A stretch of 64,000 nucleotides of DNA from Cytophagales bacterium (GTDB lineage: Bacteria > Bacteroidota > Bacteroidia > Cytophagales > Cyclobacteriaceae), in the NCBI GenBank assembly GCA_020402945.1, contig JADBYQ010000013.1, forward strand, positions 1 through 64,000, written 5' to 3'. The notes under the pieces were generated by a model, which was not told the origin of the DNA, did not search any database, and saw only the letters and a program-made list of their open reading frames with translations. A program made the position numbers and the translations under genes. Within the stretch, counting starts at the first letter, position 1, and each line of letters begins with the position of its first letter. Shown piece by piece: positions 26,818 through 36,300 of the stretch.

Positions 26818-28056
26818 TTATGCGATCGAGTGGTAATACAATACACTAGCATTCTCTTCGCGCAAAATGGAAGAGGCCACTCGTTGCAAATCAGCCGCAG
26901 AAATACGCTCCATCAATTGCGCTTCTCTATTCACTAAACCCGGATCACCCGAAAGAGAAGCGAAAGCTAAATTCATTGCCCGGTTTAATACCTCTACCTC
27001 GCCAAATTGTAGACTTGCCTCTGCCTGATTTTTTACTTTTTCAAGTTCCATCTCAGTCACGCCCTCATTTACTACTTTTTGAAGAACCTGGTCAATCTCC
27101 TTTTCGGCTTCATGTAAATCAATCCCCTCTCTCACCCTACCACTCACCACAAACAAACCCGGATCTACTGTTCCCATAACAAATGACGAAATAGAGCTGA
27201 AGATTTCCCGCTCTTGTACAAGCGTCTGATACAATCGGCTGGAATGCCCTCTACTCAAAATATCACTCAAGAAATCAGTAGCATAATAATCATTGTCAAA
27301 CCTGCCACACATGTGCCACGTCTTATAGATCGCGTGGGCAGGCACTTTCGCTTCTACCTCCTCCACTTTCTTTTTTGTTTGAGGTGGCTCCAACATCAAA
27401 TTTCGCTTCTGTTTGACACCTGAGGGGATGGGGCCGAACCATTTTTCGGATAACTTTTTAACCTGATCTAACGTCACATTTCCAGCCACCACTAGCACGG
27501 CATTGTTTGGCAGATAATGCTTGTAGAAAAAAGTCTTTACATCTTGTAGCGTTGCATTTTCAATATGGCTAATTTCTTTGCCAATTGTCGCCCATTGGTA
27601 GGGATGCTTTTCATAGGCAAGTGGTCGAAGCTTCAACCATACATCACCATAGGGTTGATTCAAATAGCGCTGTTTAAATTCCTCTATCACCACCTTACGT
27701 TGCACTTCCAATACATTTGGATCAAAAGACAAACTCATCATTCGGTCACTCTCCAACCAAAAACCAGTTTCTAAATTAGCAGCGGGCACCGTTAGGTAGT
27801 AATTGGTGATATCGGTACTGGTAAACGCATTGTTCTCTCCGCCCACTAATTGAAGAGGCTCGTCATAGCTGGGTATATTGGCAGATCCTCCAAACATTAA
27901 ATGTTCAAATAAGTGGGCGAATCCTGTCTTTGATGGATCCTCATCACGAGAACCCACATCATACAAAATATTCATCACTGCCAATTGTACAGAATGGTCC
28001 TCATGCACAATTACGCGCAATCCATTGCCCAGGGTAAACTCCTCAAATTGTATCAT
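26818..28056 (-). CDS. M16 family zinc metallopeptidase, putative processing protease
   Basis: Pitrilysin-type peptidase related to mitochondrial processing peptidase beta and bacterial PqqL-like proteins. Start placed at MIQFEEFTLGNGLRV (28056), the conserved family beginning; a longer frame to 28125 adds an unlikely leader. Zinc motif HxxEH in FAHLFEHLMF, with the distal Glu in the VVIEEFKQRYLNQPYGDVW segment. The second M16 domain (residues about 185-370) has the YKTWHMCGRFDNDYYATDFL and GHSSRLYQTLVQE features. No signal peptide, so cytoplasmic. 412 residues. First gene of the M16-ispF-mnmD operon. Confidence 0.92.
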   Translation of the reverse strand: MIQFEEFTLGNGLRVIVHEDHSVQLAVMNILYDVGSRDEDPSKTGFAHLFEHLMFGGSANIPSYDEPLQLVGGENNAFTSTDITNYYLTVPAANLETGFWLESDRMMSLSFDPNVLEVQRKVVIEEFKQRYLNQPYGDVWLKLRPLAYEKHPYQWATIGKEISHIENATLQDVKTFFYKHYLPNNAVLVVAGNVTLDQVKKLSEKWFGPIPSGVKQKRNLMLEPPQTKKKVEEVEAKVPAHAIYKTWHMCGRFDNDYYATDFLSDILSRGHSSRLYQTLVQEREIFSSISSFVMGTVDPGLFVVSGRVREGIDLHEAEKEIDQVLQKVVNEGVTEMELEKVKNQAEASLQFGEVEVLNRAMNLAFASLSGDPGLVNREAQLMERISAADLQRVASSILREENASVLYYHSIA

Positions 28057-28204
28057 TGGCTTCAAAAATAACGCTAGTTTTTGGATTTCTTGATGGCGTC
28101 TATTTCTACATGCCGATAACTCCAAAGTTTATGACCTTTTCAAACATTGCGTTTGCAAATATGTTAAATGAAAAATAAGTACCTTTACAACTCATTTTGA
28201 ATTT

Positions 28205-29215
28205 ATGACCGCCACTGATTTTCATTTCTCAAACAGCCCAGAACCACACCGCATTCGCACCAAAGAAATTCTTTCACATCATCCGGAAGTGAAGCAGCTT
28301 TTTGGCAAAAATCCTTTGACGTTGCTTGCCATTTTTGGTCTGGTGGGGGGAATGATAGCAATGTCTTACCTGTTGAAAGACAGTCCTTGGTGGATGGTTA
28401 TTTTAGTTGCCTATGTGGTGGGGGCGTTCTTCAATCATGCCCTGTTCGTAATGATTCACGAATGCTCTCATCATCTTTTATTCAAAAGCAAAGCTGCCAA
28501 CTATATTGCAGGAATCATCGCGAATTTACCGCACACGATGCCAAGTGCCATTTCCTTTTTCCGTTACCACATCAAACACCATTCTTTTCAGGGTGTACAT
28601 GAACTAGATGCAGATCTTCCGGATTTCTGGGAAGCAAGATTAATCAATAATACTACATTGGGTAAAGCATTTTGGTTATTGCTATTTCCTGCCTTTCAAG
28701 TAGCACGAACTTTCCGCTTGAAAGAAATAAAGCCAGTGGATGGTTGGATCATCACAAATTGGGTTGTTCAGATTGCCTTTAATGTTGCCATCTGGGTGTT
28801 CTTCGGGCCAAAGGCATTGATCTTTATGCTGGTGAGTTTTTTCTTTTCGGTTGGCTTGCATCCGCTTGGCGCCAGATGGATACAAGAACACTATTTGACG
28901 CTTGACCAAAATCAGGAAACCTATAGTTATTATGGCCCGTTGAACAAGCTGGCGTTCAACGTGGGCTACCATAATGAACATCATGATTTCCCTTCAGTAC
29001 CCTGGAACAAACTTCCTGCCTTAAAAAAACAAGCTCCTGATTATTATGACTCGTTAAAGTCACACCAATCCTGGACAAAGCTTTTCTTTCAATTTCTTTT
29101 TGATAAGAACATTTCACTTTATTCCCGCATTACCCGAAATGAGCGTGGCAAAGTGAAACTCACCGATGAGAGCAAGCCTGATTTGGAGATGGTGCGCGAG
29201 CAGGTTAAGCATTAG
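28205..29215 (+). CDS. Fatty acid desaturase related to sphingolipid delta-4 (dihydroceramide) desaturases
   Basis: Membrane diiron desaturase. Histidine boxes: HECSHH (85-90), HIKHH (122-126) and HNEHH (256-260). The resemblance to animal DEGS1 goes beyond the boxes: an N-terminal Lipid_DES-like segment (PHRIRTKEILSHHPEVKQL) and the C-terminal block GYHNEHHDFPSVPW, then YYDSLKSHQSW and ISLYSRITR, in the same order and spacing as I recall for DEGS1. By family this predicts a trans double bond at C4 of a sphingoid base in (dihydro)ceramide. Many Bacteroidota make dihydroceramides, so the substrate is available, but activity is inferred. Stop overlaps the bestrophin stop by 4 bases. 336 residues. 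Confidence 0.88.
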   Translation: MTATDFHFSNSPEPHRIRTKEILSHHPEVKQLFGKNPLTLLAIFGLVGGMIAMSYLLKDSPWWMVILVAYVVGAFFNHALFVMIHECSHHLLFKSKAANYIAGIIANLPHTMPSAISFFRYHIKHHSFQGVHELDADLPDFWEARLINNTTLGKAFWLLLFPAFQVARTFRLKEIKPVDGWIITNWVVQIAFNVAIWVFFGPKALIFMLVSFFFSVGLHPLGARWIQEHYLTLDQNQETYSYYGPLNKLAFNVGYHNEHHDFPSVPWNKLPALKKQAPDYYDSLKSHQSWTKLFFQFLFDKNISLYSRITRNERGKVKLTDESKPDLEMVREQVKH

Positions 29216-30099
29216 TTTCTTAAACCGAATATTTCCCTTACGTTTTCTTTAATTTTAATTGATAATTCGTCTGTTGGTAAGTCGTTGACATCTTTACCAA
29301 ACGGGTCTTCAATTTCTTCGGCAATCAATTCAACGCTCAACAAAACGAATGTAATAATCACAACAATTGGAATCGTGATAAATCCGGATGTGGTGACGAA
29401 AGCGAAAGGCAATGTAATCACATAAAGAAAAATAAACTGCTTGAAATACATCGTGTAAGAATAGGGAATAGGTGTGTTCTTGATTCGCTCGCAGGCACCT
29501 AAGATCTCGGAAAACTCCTTCATCTCTCTATCTAACAACAGCAACTGATCACCTGTAAACACACCCTTTTTATAAAGTAGATTAACGCGCTGATAAATCA
29601 GCGAAGACAACCTGTTGGGAATATGTTTTGCTCCCTCCAAATCTTCAAGTAGGACAGGATCAATGCCCACCCAATTCGCTGCGTTTACGCCTTTGCGTAA
29701 ATGTTCCTTTACTGAGACTACAAAATGGGGAATCATGTCGCTAAACCATTGTCGATTTTCTAAGTCATCATTCTCTAAGAATGCATTTAGCTTCAGAGCA
29801 AAATTACGGGTATTGTTCACCATGCTTCCCCAAAGCTTTCGTCCTTCCCACCAACGATCATAAGCTGTATTCGTGCGAAATACCAAAAAGAGGCCTAATA
29901 CTATTCCAAGCAGCGAATGCATGGAAATTGTTGTTTTGAAATCACTTTCGTGAAAACGCATAATATCTAATAGCACATAACAAAGTATGGCGGTGTAAAT
30001 CGCCATGAAAACAAGCGCGGGCGTAAGCGTGCGCATGACCGATCGACTATACGCATGGAAGATAACCGATAACCAGGCCTTGGGATTGTAATTAATCAT
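29212..30099 (-). CDS. Bestrophin family anion channel
   Basis: Bacterial bestrophin-like (formerly UPF0187/YneE) chloride-type channel of the inner membrane. Recognisable: the N-terminal PKAWLSVIFHAYSRSVMRTL, the FRTNTAYDRWWEGRKLWGSMVNNTRN block, and PIPYSYTMYFKQFIFLYVITLPFAFV, followed by the EEIEDPFGKDVNDLP cytosolic motif. 295 residues, standard. Converges with the desaturase (4-base overlap of ends). Confidence 0.93.
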   Translation of the reverse strand: MINYNPKAWLSVIFHAYSRSVMRTLTPALVFMAIYTAILCYVLLDIMRFHESDFKTTISMHSLLGIVLGLFLVFRTNTAYDRWWEGRKLWGSMVNNTRNFALKLNAFLENDDLENRQWFSDMIPHFVVSVKEHLRKGVNAANWVGIDPVLLEDLEGAKHIPNRLSSLIYQRVNLLYKKGVFTGDQLLLLDREMKEFSEILGACERIKNTPIPYSYTMYFKQFIFLYVITLPFAFVTTSGFITIPIVVIITFVLLSVELIAEEIEDPFGKDVNDLPTDELSIKIKENVREIFGLRN

Positions 30100-30174
30100 T
30101 CAAGAAAATTTGGCTCCTAAGATAAACAAGAAAAGCGTAGAACACGCTTGATCAAATCATAACAAAAACTCCAT

Positions 30175-30182
30175 TAACTTTG
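30175..30182 (+). promoter_or_regulatory. -7 box TAACTTTG for the E1 dehydrogenase gene
   Basis: Exact TAnnTTTG match 15 bases before the ATG; a possible -33 TTG lies about 24 bases further upstream. Confidence 0.5.
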
Positions 30183-30196
30183 CCTTTTTCGTTGCT

Positions 30197-32176
30197 ATGA
30201 AATTCCTCCGCAAAAAACATTCCGATCAAACTCTGCTAAATCTCTACGAGCGGTTGGCAAAACCTCGCTTGATTGAAGAAAAGATGCTGATCTTGCTACG
30301 CCAGAGTAAAATCAGCAAATGGTTTAGTGGAATTGGTCAGGAGGCTATTTCGGTAGGCATCACAGCTGCTCTGGAAAAAGACGAATACATTCTTCCTATG
30401 CATCGCAACCTAGGCGTTTTTACGGGTCGTGATATGCCCTTTGAGAAATTATTTGCCCAATGGCAGGGAACAAAAAGTGGCTACACGAAAGGTCGCGATC
30501 GCTCTTTTCACTTTGGAACAAACGAACATCATATTGTGGGGATGATCTCTCACCTTGGACCGCAAAATGGCGTAGCGGATGGCATTGCACTCGCAGCCAA
30601 ATTAAAAAAAGAGAAAAAAGTTACGGTTGTCTTTAATGGCGATGGAGGCACTAGTCAAGGCGACTTTCATGAAGCGTTGAATGTTGCAGCCGTGTGGGAC
30701 CTTCCCGTGATTTTTGTCATTGAAAACAATGGATATGGGTTGTCGACACCCAGCAGCGAACAATTTCGTTGCAAACAATTTATAGACAAAGCAATTGGCT
30801 ATGGAATTGAAGGAGTTCAGGTAGACGGAAACAACGTGCTGGAAGTATATGACACGATGAAGTCCCTTGCCGAGAGTTTGAGAAAAAACCCGAGGCCAAT
30901 ATTGTTAGAGTGCATGACCTTTCGGATGCGTGGTCACGAAGAAGCAAGCGGCACCAAATATGTTCCCAAGAAGTTAATGGACGAGTGGGCCAAAAAAGAT
31001 CCCCTCGATAACTATGAGAAATTTTTGCTGAGCGAAAAGGTAATCGATCAAAAATTCATCGACTCGATCCGCAAAAAAATAAAAAAAGAAATTGAAGAAG
31101 GTCTAGCTGCTGCCTTCGAGGAAACGAATCCCGTAGCAGATACGGCAATAGAATTGAATGATGTGTACGCACCATTCGCTCAACAAGTGGTCGCCCCGAT
31201 ATCAGAAAAAAAAAGTGAGAAACGGTTTATAGATGCCATCAGCGATGGCCTGCGACTAAGCATGGAAAAGCATTCCAATTTAGTTTTGATGGGCCAGGAT
31301 ATTGCCGATTACGGTGGCGTATTTAAAATTACAGAAGGCTTTGTAGACAAGTTTGGCAAAGACAGAGTTCGTAACACGCCCCTCTGCGAAGCAGCCATTG
31401 TTGGTTCTGCTCTTGGTCTTTCTATCAAAGGGATGAAGGCAATGGTGGAGATGCAATTTGCCGATTTTGTTACCGAGGGCTTCAACCAGATAATAAATAA
31501 TCTTGCAAAAATTCATTGGAGGTGGGGTCAAGCAGCAGACGTAGTTGTCCGCATGCCTACAGGTGCAGGCACCGCTGCGGGGCCATTTCATTCTCAAAGC
31601 AACGAGGCATGGTTCTTTCACACACCAGGTTTGAAAATCGTTTATCCTTCAAATCCGTATGATGCGAAGGGTCTATTGTGCGCTGCGCTTGAAGACCCTA
31701 ATCCGTATTTGTTTTTTGAACACAAGGTCTTGTACCGTTCTGTAAAAGATGAAATACCTGATGATTATTATACAGTTGAAATCGGCAAAGCCAAATTAGT
31801 AAGTGAAGGAAGTGATCTTTCTATTATCACCTATGGCATGGGGGTTCATTGGGCGAAAGAAATTTTACAAACCATGCCAGAAGTGAGTGCTGATGTGTTG
31901 GATTTGCGCACGCTGCTGCCATGGGACAAAGTTGCTGTAGAACAGACGGTGAAGAAGACGAATCGTATTTTGATCCTGCATGAAGATACGCTGACAGGCG
32001 GTATTGGAGCAGAAATATCTGCGTGGATCAATGAGCACCTATTCAACCACCTAGACGCTCCAATTATGCGCGTTGCAAGTTTGGACACAGCCATCCCTTT
32101 TGCTCCTACGCTGGAAAATAATTTCTTACCAAAAGGAAGGTTGAAGGGAAAGATCGAAGACTTGTTAAAATATTAA
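30197..32176 (+). CDS. Fused alpha/beta E1 component of a branched-chain 2-oxoacid dehydrogenase-type complex
   Basis: Thiamine diphosphate-dependent decarboxylation of 2-oxoacids, handing the acyl group to lipoylated E2. Residues about 1-320 are the alpha subunit with the ThDP motif GDGGTSQGDFHEALNVAA...ENNGY. Residues about 335-659 are the beta subunit (MGQDIADYGGVFKITEGF, RVRNTPLCEAAIVGSALGLS, IVYPSNPYDAKGLL). Fusion of the two halves is common in Bacteroidota. The set resembles 2-oxoisovalerate rather than pyruvate dehydrogenase, but substrate is not certain. No E2 or E3 gene is nearby. Monocistronic. Confidence 0.92.
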   Translation: MKFLRKKHSDQTLLNLYERLAKPRLIEEKMLILLRQSKISKWFSGIGQEAISVGITAALEKDEYILPMHRNLGVFTGRDMPFEKLFAQWQGTKSGYTKGRDRSFHFGTNEHHIVGMISHLGPQNGVADGIALAAKLKKEKKVTVVFNGDGGTSQGDFHEALNVAAVWDLPVIFVIENNGYGLSTPSSEQFRCKQFIDKAIGYGIEGVQVDGNNVLEVYDTMKSLAESLRKNPRPILLECMTFRMRGHEEASGTKYVPKKLMDEWAKKDPLDNYEKFLLSEKVIDQKFIDSIRKKIKKEIEEGLAAAFEETNPVADTAIELNDVYAPFAQQVVAPISEKKSEKRFIDAISDGLRLSMEKHSNLVLMGQDIADYGGVFKITEGFVDKFGKDRVRNTPLCEAAIVGSALGLSIKGMKAMVEMQFADFVTEGFNQIINNLAKIHWRWGQAADVVVRMPTGAGTAAGPFHSQSNEAWFFHTPGLKIVYPSNPYDAKGLLCAALEDPNPYLFFEHKVLYRSVKDEIPDDYYTVEIGKAKLVSEGSDLSIITYGMGVHWAKEILQTMPEVSADVLDLRTLLPWDKVAVEQTVKKTNRILILHEDTLTGGIGAEISAWINEHLFNHLDAPIMRVASLDTAIPFAPTLENNFLPKGRLKGKIEDLLKY

Positions 32177-32232
32177 TCAAAGATTTTATTTAAAAATAGG
32201 GGGACTGAAGTGTGAGCCTCATGAAACATCTT

Positions 32233-32400
32233 TTATTGGTTTTTTTCCTTCAACTTCGCTCTTCCTTCTTCTTTTAATGCTTTACTAATAATCCACTCCA
32301 ACTGCCCATTTGTGCTGCGAAATTCATCGGCTGCCCATTTTTCGACAGCCTTTAGTATTTCAGGATCTAGTCGCAGAACAAATGGTTTTTTTTGTGCCAT
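32233..32400 (-). CDS. Arc-type ribbon-helix-helix protein (55 aa)
   Basis: Too short for most gene finders. ATG at 32400, TAA at 32233. Sequence begins MAQKKPFVLRLDPEIL and continues AVEKWAADEFRSTNGQLEWI, the beta-strand plus two-helix pattern of Arc/MetJ-like DNA-binding proteins (FVLRLDPE strand, RSTNGQLEWII helix). It starts 9 bases downstream of the SPFH gene in the same direction. I recall this SPFH plus Arc-like pairing in other bacteria. Likely a small transcriptional regulator, perhaps of its own operon. Confidence 0.82.
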   Translation of the reverse strand: MAQKKPFVLRLDPEILKAVEKWAADEFRSTNGQLEWIISKALKEEGRAKLKEKNQ

Positions 32401-32409
32401 ATTTTACCA

Positions 32410-33261
32410 TCACTGATTAAAAGTTCCGGTATTGATAACTGGATTGACATCTTTGTCAGCGCAAAGCACAACCATCAAGTTACTTACCATGGCCGCTTTT
32501 TTCTCTTCGTCCAACTCAATTATGTTTTGCTCTTTTAAATGTTCCAATGCCATTTGAACCATACTTACAGCGCCTTCCACTATTTTAAACCGAGCCGCAA
32601 CAACCGCTGTTGCTTGCTGCCTTCTCAGCATAGCTCCGGCAATTTCGGGAGCGTATGCTAAATAGCCAATCCTTGCTTCGATTACATAAATCCCCGCGAT
32701 GTCCAATCGATTCCTTAGCGTTTCCTCTAGTGCTTGATTAACCTCCGTATGACCCGATCTCAGCGTCATCTCCGCATCATTGTCAAAATTATCATAGGGG
32801 TACATTCCTGCCAACGTGCGTACCGCAGCATCGCTTTGAATCCGCACAAAGTTTTCATAATTGTCCACTTCAAAAGCTGCTTTGTAGGTATCTTTAACTT
32901 GCCACACAAGAATTACTCCTATTTGAATCGGGTTCCCAACCTTGTCATTTACTTTGATTTTTTCACTATCGAAGTTGCGCGCACGAAGAGAAATTTTTTT
33001 TCGACTGAACAGCGGATTCACCCAAAAGAAACCGCTTGACTTCACCGTGCCACGGTAATCGCCAAACAACACCAACACCATAGAACTATTCGGGTTCAAA
33101 AAGAAGAAACCAGGCATTATCATAATACCCGTGAAAACGAACAAAATAAAAAATGGACTACGTGCTGCAATCAAACCCGCTATTCCTAATGTCAATAGGC
33201 CAAAGCAGATCAAAATCATCCAGTAACCAGAGGCGGGCGAGTAACTTTTTTCGTTATTCAT
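32410..33261 (-). CDS. SPFH/Band 7 domain membrane protein
   Basis: Stomatin/flotillin-like scaffold of membrane microdomains. Two adjacent N-terminal hydrophobic helices (residues about 13-55) precede an SPFH domain: NSSMVLVLFGDYRGTVKSSGFFWVNP, LRARNFDSEKIKVNDKVGNPI, AVRTLAGMYPYDNF. The C-terminal helical tail includes EIAGAMLRRQQATAVVAARFKIVEGAV. 283 residues. Followed after 9 bases by the Arc-like gene. Probably oligomeric at the inner membrane; client unknown. Confidence 0.9.
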   Translation of the reverse strand: MNNEKSYSPASGYWMILICFGLLTLGIAGLIAARSPFFILFVFTGIMIMPGFFFLNPNSSMVLVLFGDYRGTVKSSGFFWVNPLFSRKKISLRARNFDSEKIKVNDKVGNPIQIGVILVWQVKDTYKAAFEVDNYENFVRIQSDAAVRTLAGMYPYDNFDNDAEMTLRSGHTEVNQALEETLRNRLDIAGIYVIEARIGYLAYAPEIAGAMLRRQQATAVVAARFKIVEGAVSMVQMALEHLKEQNIIELDEEKKAAMVSNLMVVLCADKDVNPVINTGTFNQ

Positions 33262-33397
33262 ATTTATGATATTAAAATGATATTAGATCAATATTACGAA
33301 TTAACAGGTAAAAAGGTTTTGTGTGCTAAGTTTTTTTTCTGGGTTTCGAGAAGATTTATTTCCGGAAAGGCCAAACCCCATTTTTCACTACATTAGC

Positions 33398-36300
33398 ATG
33401 TTTAAACGGGTGACATTGAACGCACATGTAGAAAAGCCTAAGCATTACTTCACTTGGCGGTGGATTGGGATGATTTTACTCTTTTTTATTTGCAGCTCCA
33501 CTTTTGCACAAAATACGAAGGGAGATAAGCCGATTAGTCCGTTTCCAAGTATTTCCCAAAAATCAAAACCGAAGAAAGAAAAAAAGATAAGGTCAGTTTC
33601 CAGAGACATTTCAGGCCGAAGACTACGCACAAAGAACAAATCAGCGGCAGCAAGGGCAGTAATAGTGGCCTCTTCTCCCTATCAGGGCAGGATTTCAGGG
33701 CGGGGTGAGAGGCCGGGCAAACCAATAGGTGGACGCAGGACTAGAATTAGATCTTCGTCCGCACAAATGGCTAGAAACAATGTTTATCCAAACAGAGGCC
33801 CCTACGTCAATAATCCCTCGCGAAAACCAAGAAAGGAAGAACAGTATTTTCAGCGTAAAGATTTTCAGCGTAAAGGTCGGGTTGAAAGATTTCGTTTTCG
33901 AGAAAAATCTTCATCCGGTGCCGGACAAGCAAGCGCAAGGCGCCAAGCAACGACTAGACAGTTCTTTTCACCAAGGAAAAAAAAATTGTACTGGGTCACC
34001 TCGTCTCCAAGAGGTGAAGTAAGCTCAACAAAAGATATTTCAGGCCGGCCACTTCGCAGAAAGAATTTTAGGAGCCCAAAGCCGGAAATTACGCCTCAAA
34101 CTGACCCCTATTACGGGCAGGGCAAATTTGGAGACAAAACTAGTGGCGAGCCGGTTTTTCCTGGCTATATTCCAGAAAACAGGCAACGTGAGCGAGCCTG
34201 GCGCGGAGATGTTTCCAAAAAACCAATCCGAAAAAACTATTCTAAAATCCGAAATCATAATTTAAAGCAACGTTTCATTCCTTGGGAACAACCTAGTAGG
34301 AGCAAGCCGAATCGAACGCCCATCGGAGTCAAACGTCCGGCTAGCGGAAGCAACTTTGGAAGTTTTCGAGGCAGACGTAAAAATTGGGAGGCAACTCAAC
34401 CATTCTCGAGGCAGGGAACCGGTTATGCTGGAAATAGCAAAACAAAGCGACCTCAAAGAGGTGCTAGTAGAATCTGGCGACAGTCAAGAAATAACGGAGG
34501 TAATGCAATTGCAGTAAGGACACCTTCGACCGCTGCAGCGAAGGCAGGGTACTACCAAGGATCGAGTAAAAGATGGGAGCTTTCGACCCTTTTTCAAAGG
34601 CAAGGTACCGGGTACTCTGGAGACTTAAGAAGTAGGCAAACAAAAAAGGGTGGTTTTGGGTATTCTCGAAGTGCTAAGAGTAGAGGGTTAAGAGCGGGTG
34701 GTGCCGCCAACGCCAACAAGAGATCAAGAAACAATGGAGGCAATGCAATAGCCGTCAGAATGCCAACATCGGATGCTGCAAAAGCAGGAACATATAGTGG
34801 AAACTTGAAATCAGCGCGAGCCCACGGCTTTAGCGATCAGGGCGAAGGATTCACTGGCTTTATCAAAGCTAAGAAACCAATCAAAGCTCATGCTAGCTTC
34901 AAGTTAAGGTCTAAAAATAATGGGGGCAACGCAATAGCGGTTCGAATACCGAGTTCAGGTGCTGCAAAAGCGGGGGCGTATAGTGGCAACTTGAAATCAG
35001 CACAAGCCCACGGCTTTAGCGATCAGGGTGAAGGATTCACCGGCTTTATTAAAGCTAAGAAACCAATCAAAGCTCATGCTAGCTTCAAGTTAAGGTCTAG
35101 AAATAATGGGGGCAACGCAATAGCGGTTCGAATACCCGCATCCGGTGCGGCAAAAGCAGGAACATACAGCGGAAACTTGAAATCATCACAAGCCCACGGC
35201 TTTAGCGATCAGGGTGAAGGATTCACCGGCTTTATCAAAGCTAAGAAACCAATCAAAGCTCATGCTAGCTTCAAGTTAAGGTCTAGAAATAATGGGGGCA
35301 ACGCAATAGCGGTTCGAATACCCGCATCCGGTGCGGCAAAAGCAGGAACATACAGCGGAAACTTGAAATCATCAGATGTATTCACCTTACGGGATCAAGG
35401 TGAAGAGTTCACGGGTTTTCTGAAGTTGAGAAAACCAAAAAAAGGCGGACGCGGGGGCGAACGAAAGTTTTGGAATAACGATGGAAAACCAATTGATGGT
35501 CGCACTCCACTGTCCAGTAACGCAAAAGCTTCTATTTATTCAGGGAAAGTAAAACAAAAGGAAGATTATGTCCAGAATGAAAAAACTTCCAGGTTATCGC
35601 TAAAGAAAAAAGAGCCGAAAAAGGGAGCATTTGAAGTGGAAGGATTGCAAGTAAAAGTGAAACAACATGACTTTGCACAAAATCCACGCTCGGCACGTAG
35701 TTCTACCAAAAAGCGAGAACCGGAAAAAGGCGCATATTTGGCAGAAGGTTTTCAGACAAAAGTGAAACAAGAAGACTATAATCAAAACCGTCTTGCCTCA
35801 AAAAGTTCGATAAAGAAAAGAGAGCCGGGGAAAGGTGCTTTTGCAGCAGAGGGCCTTCAAATAAAAGTGAGGCGAGCTAAATACGAAAAGAATCCAAACG
35901 CAAAACCGGGAGCGCTAAGAGCTATTGGCCCTTCTTCGGCAACAGTGAAAGCCAGCGAGTACGTTGGACGAATGAAAATGATTTGGGACTACAAGCACAA
36001 CCCAAGCAGTAGCAAATTTGCATTAGACGTTATACGCCCGAATCGCGCTTTTGCAAAAGGTAATAAATACCAAGGACGAACTCGTCTAACAAAAAACTAT
36101 CGACATAACCCAAAGAGTAGCAAGGATGCACTAAAAGTGATTGCGCCTGGAAAGGCCTACGCAAAGATTTCCAACTACCAAGGAAATCTAAAAATGAGTA
36201 AGCCTCACGGAAGCAACTTACACCCTGACGCGAAGTTCGCCCATGGACGTATCAACAATGTGAAACAAGAGCGAACTATTTTGACAAACGCCAAGTTGTG

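Noticed and set aside
34721-35370. Evenly spaced direct repeats that could suggest a CRISPR array
   Set aside because: The unit is 186 bp, lies fully inside an open reading frame, is a multiple of three, and has no unique spacers.
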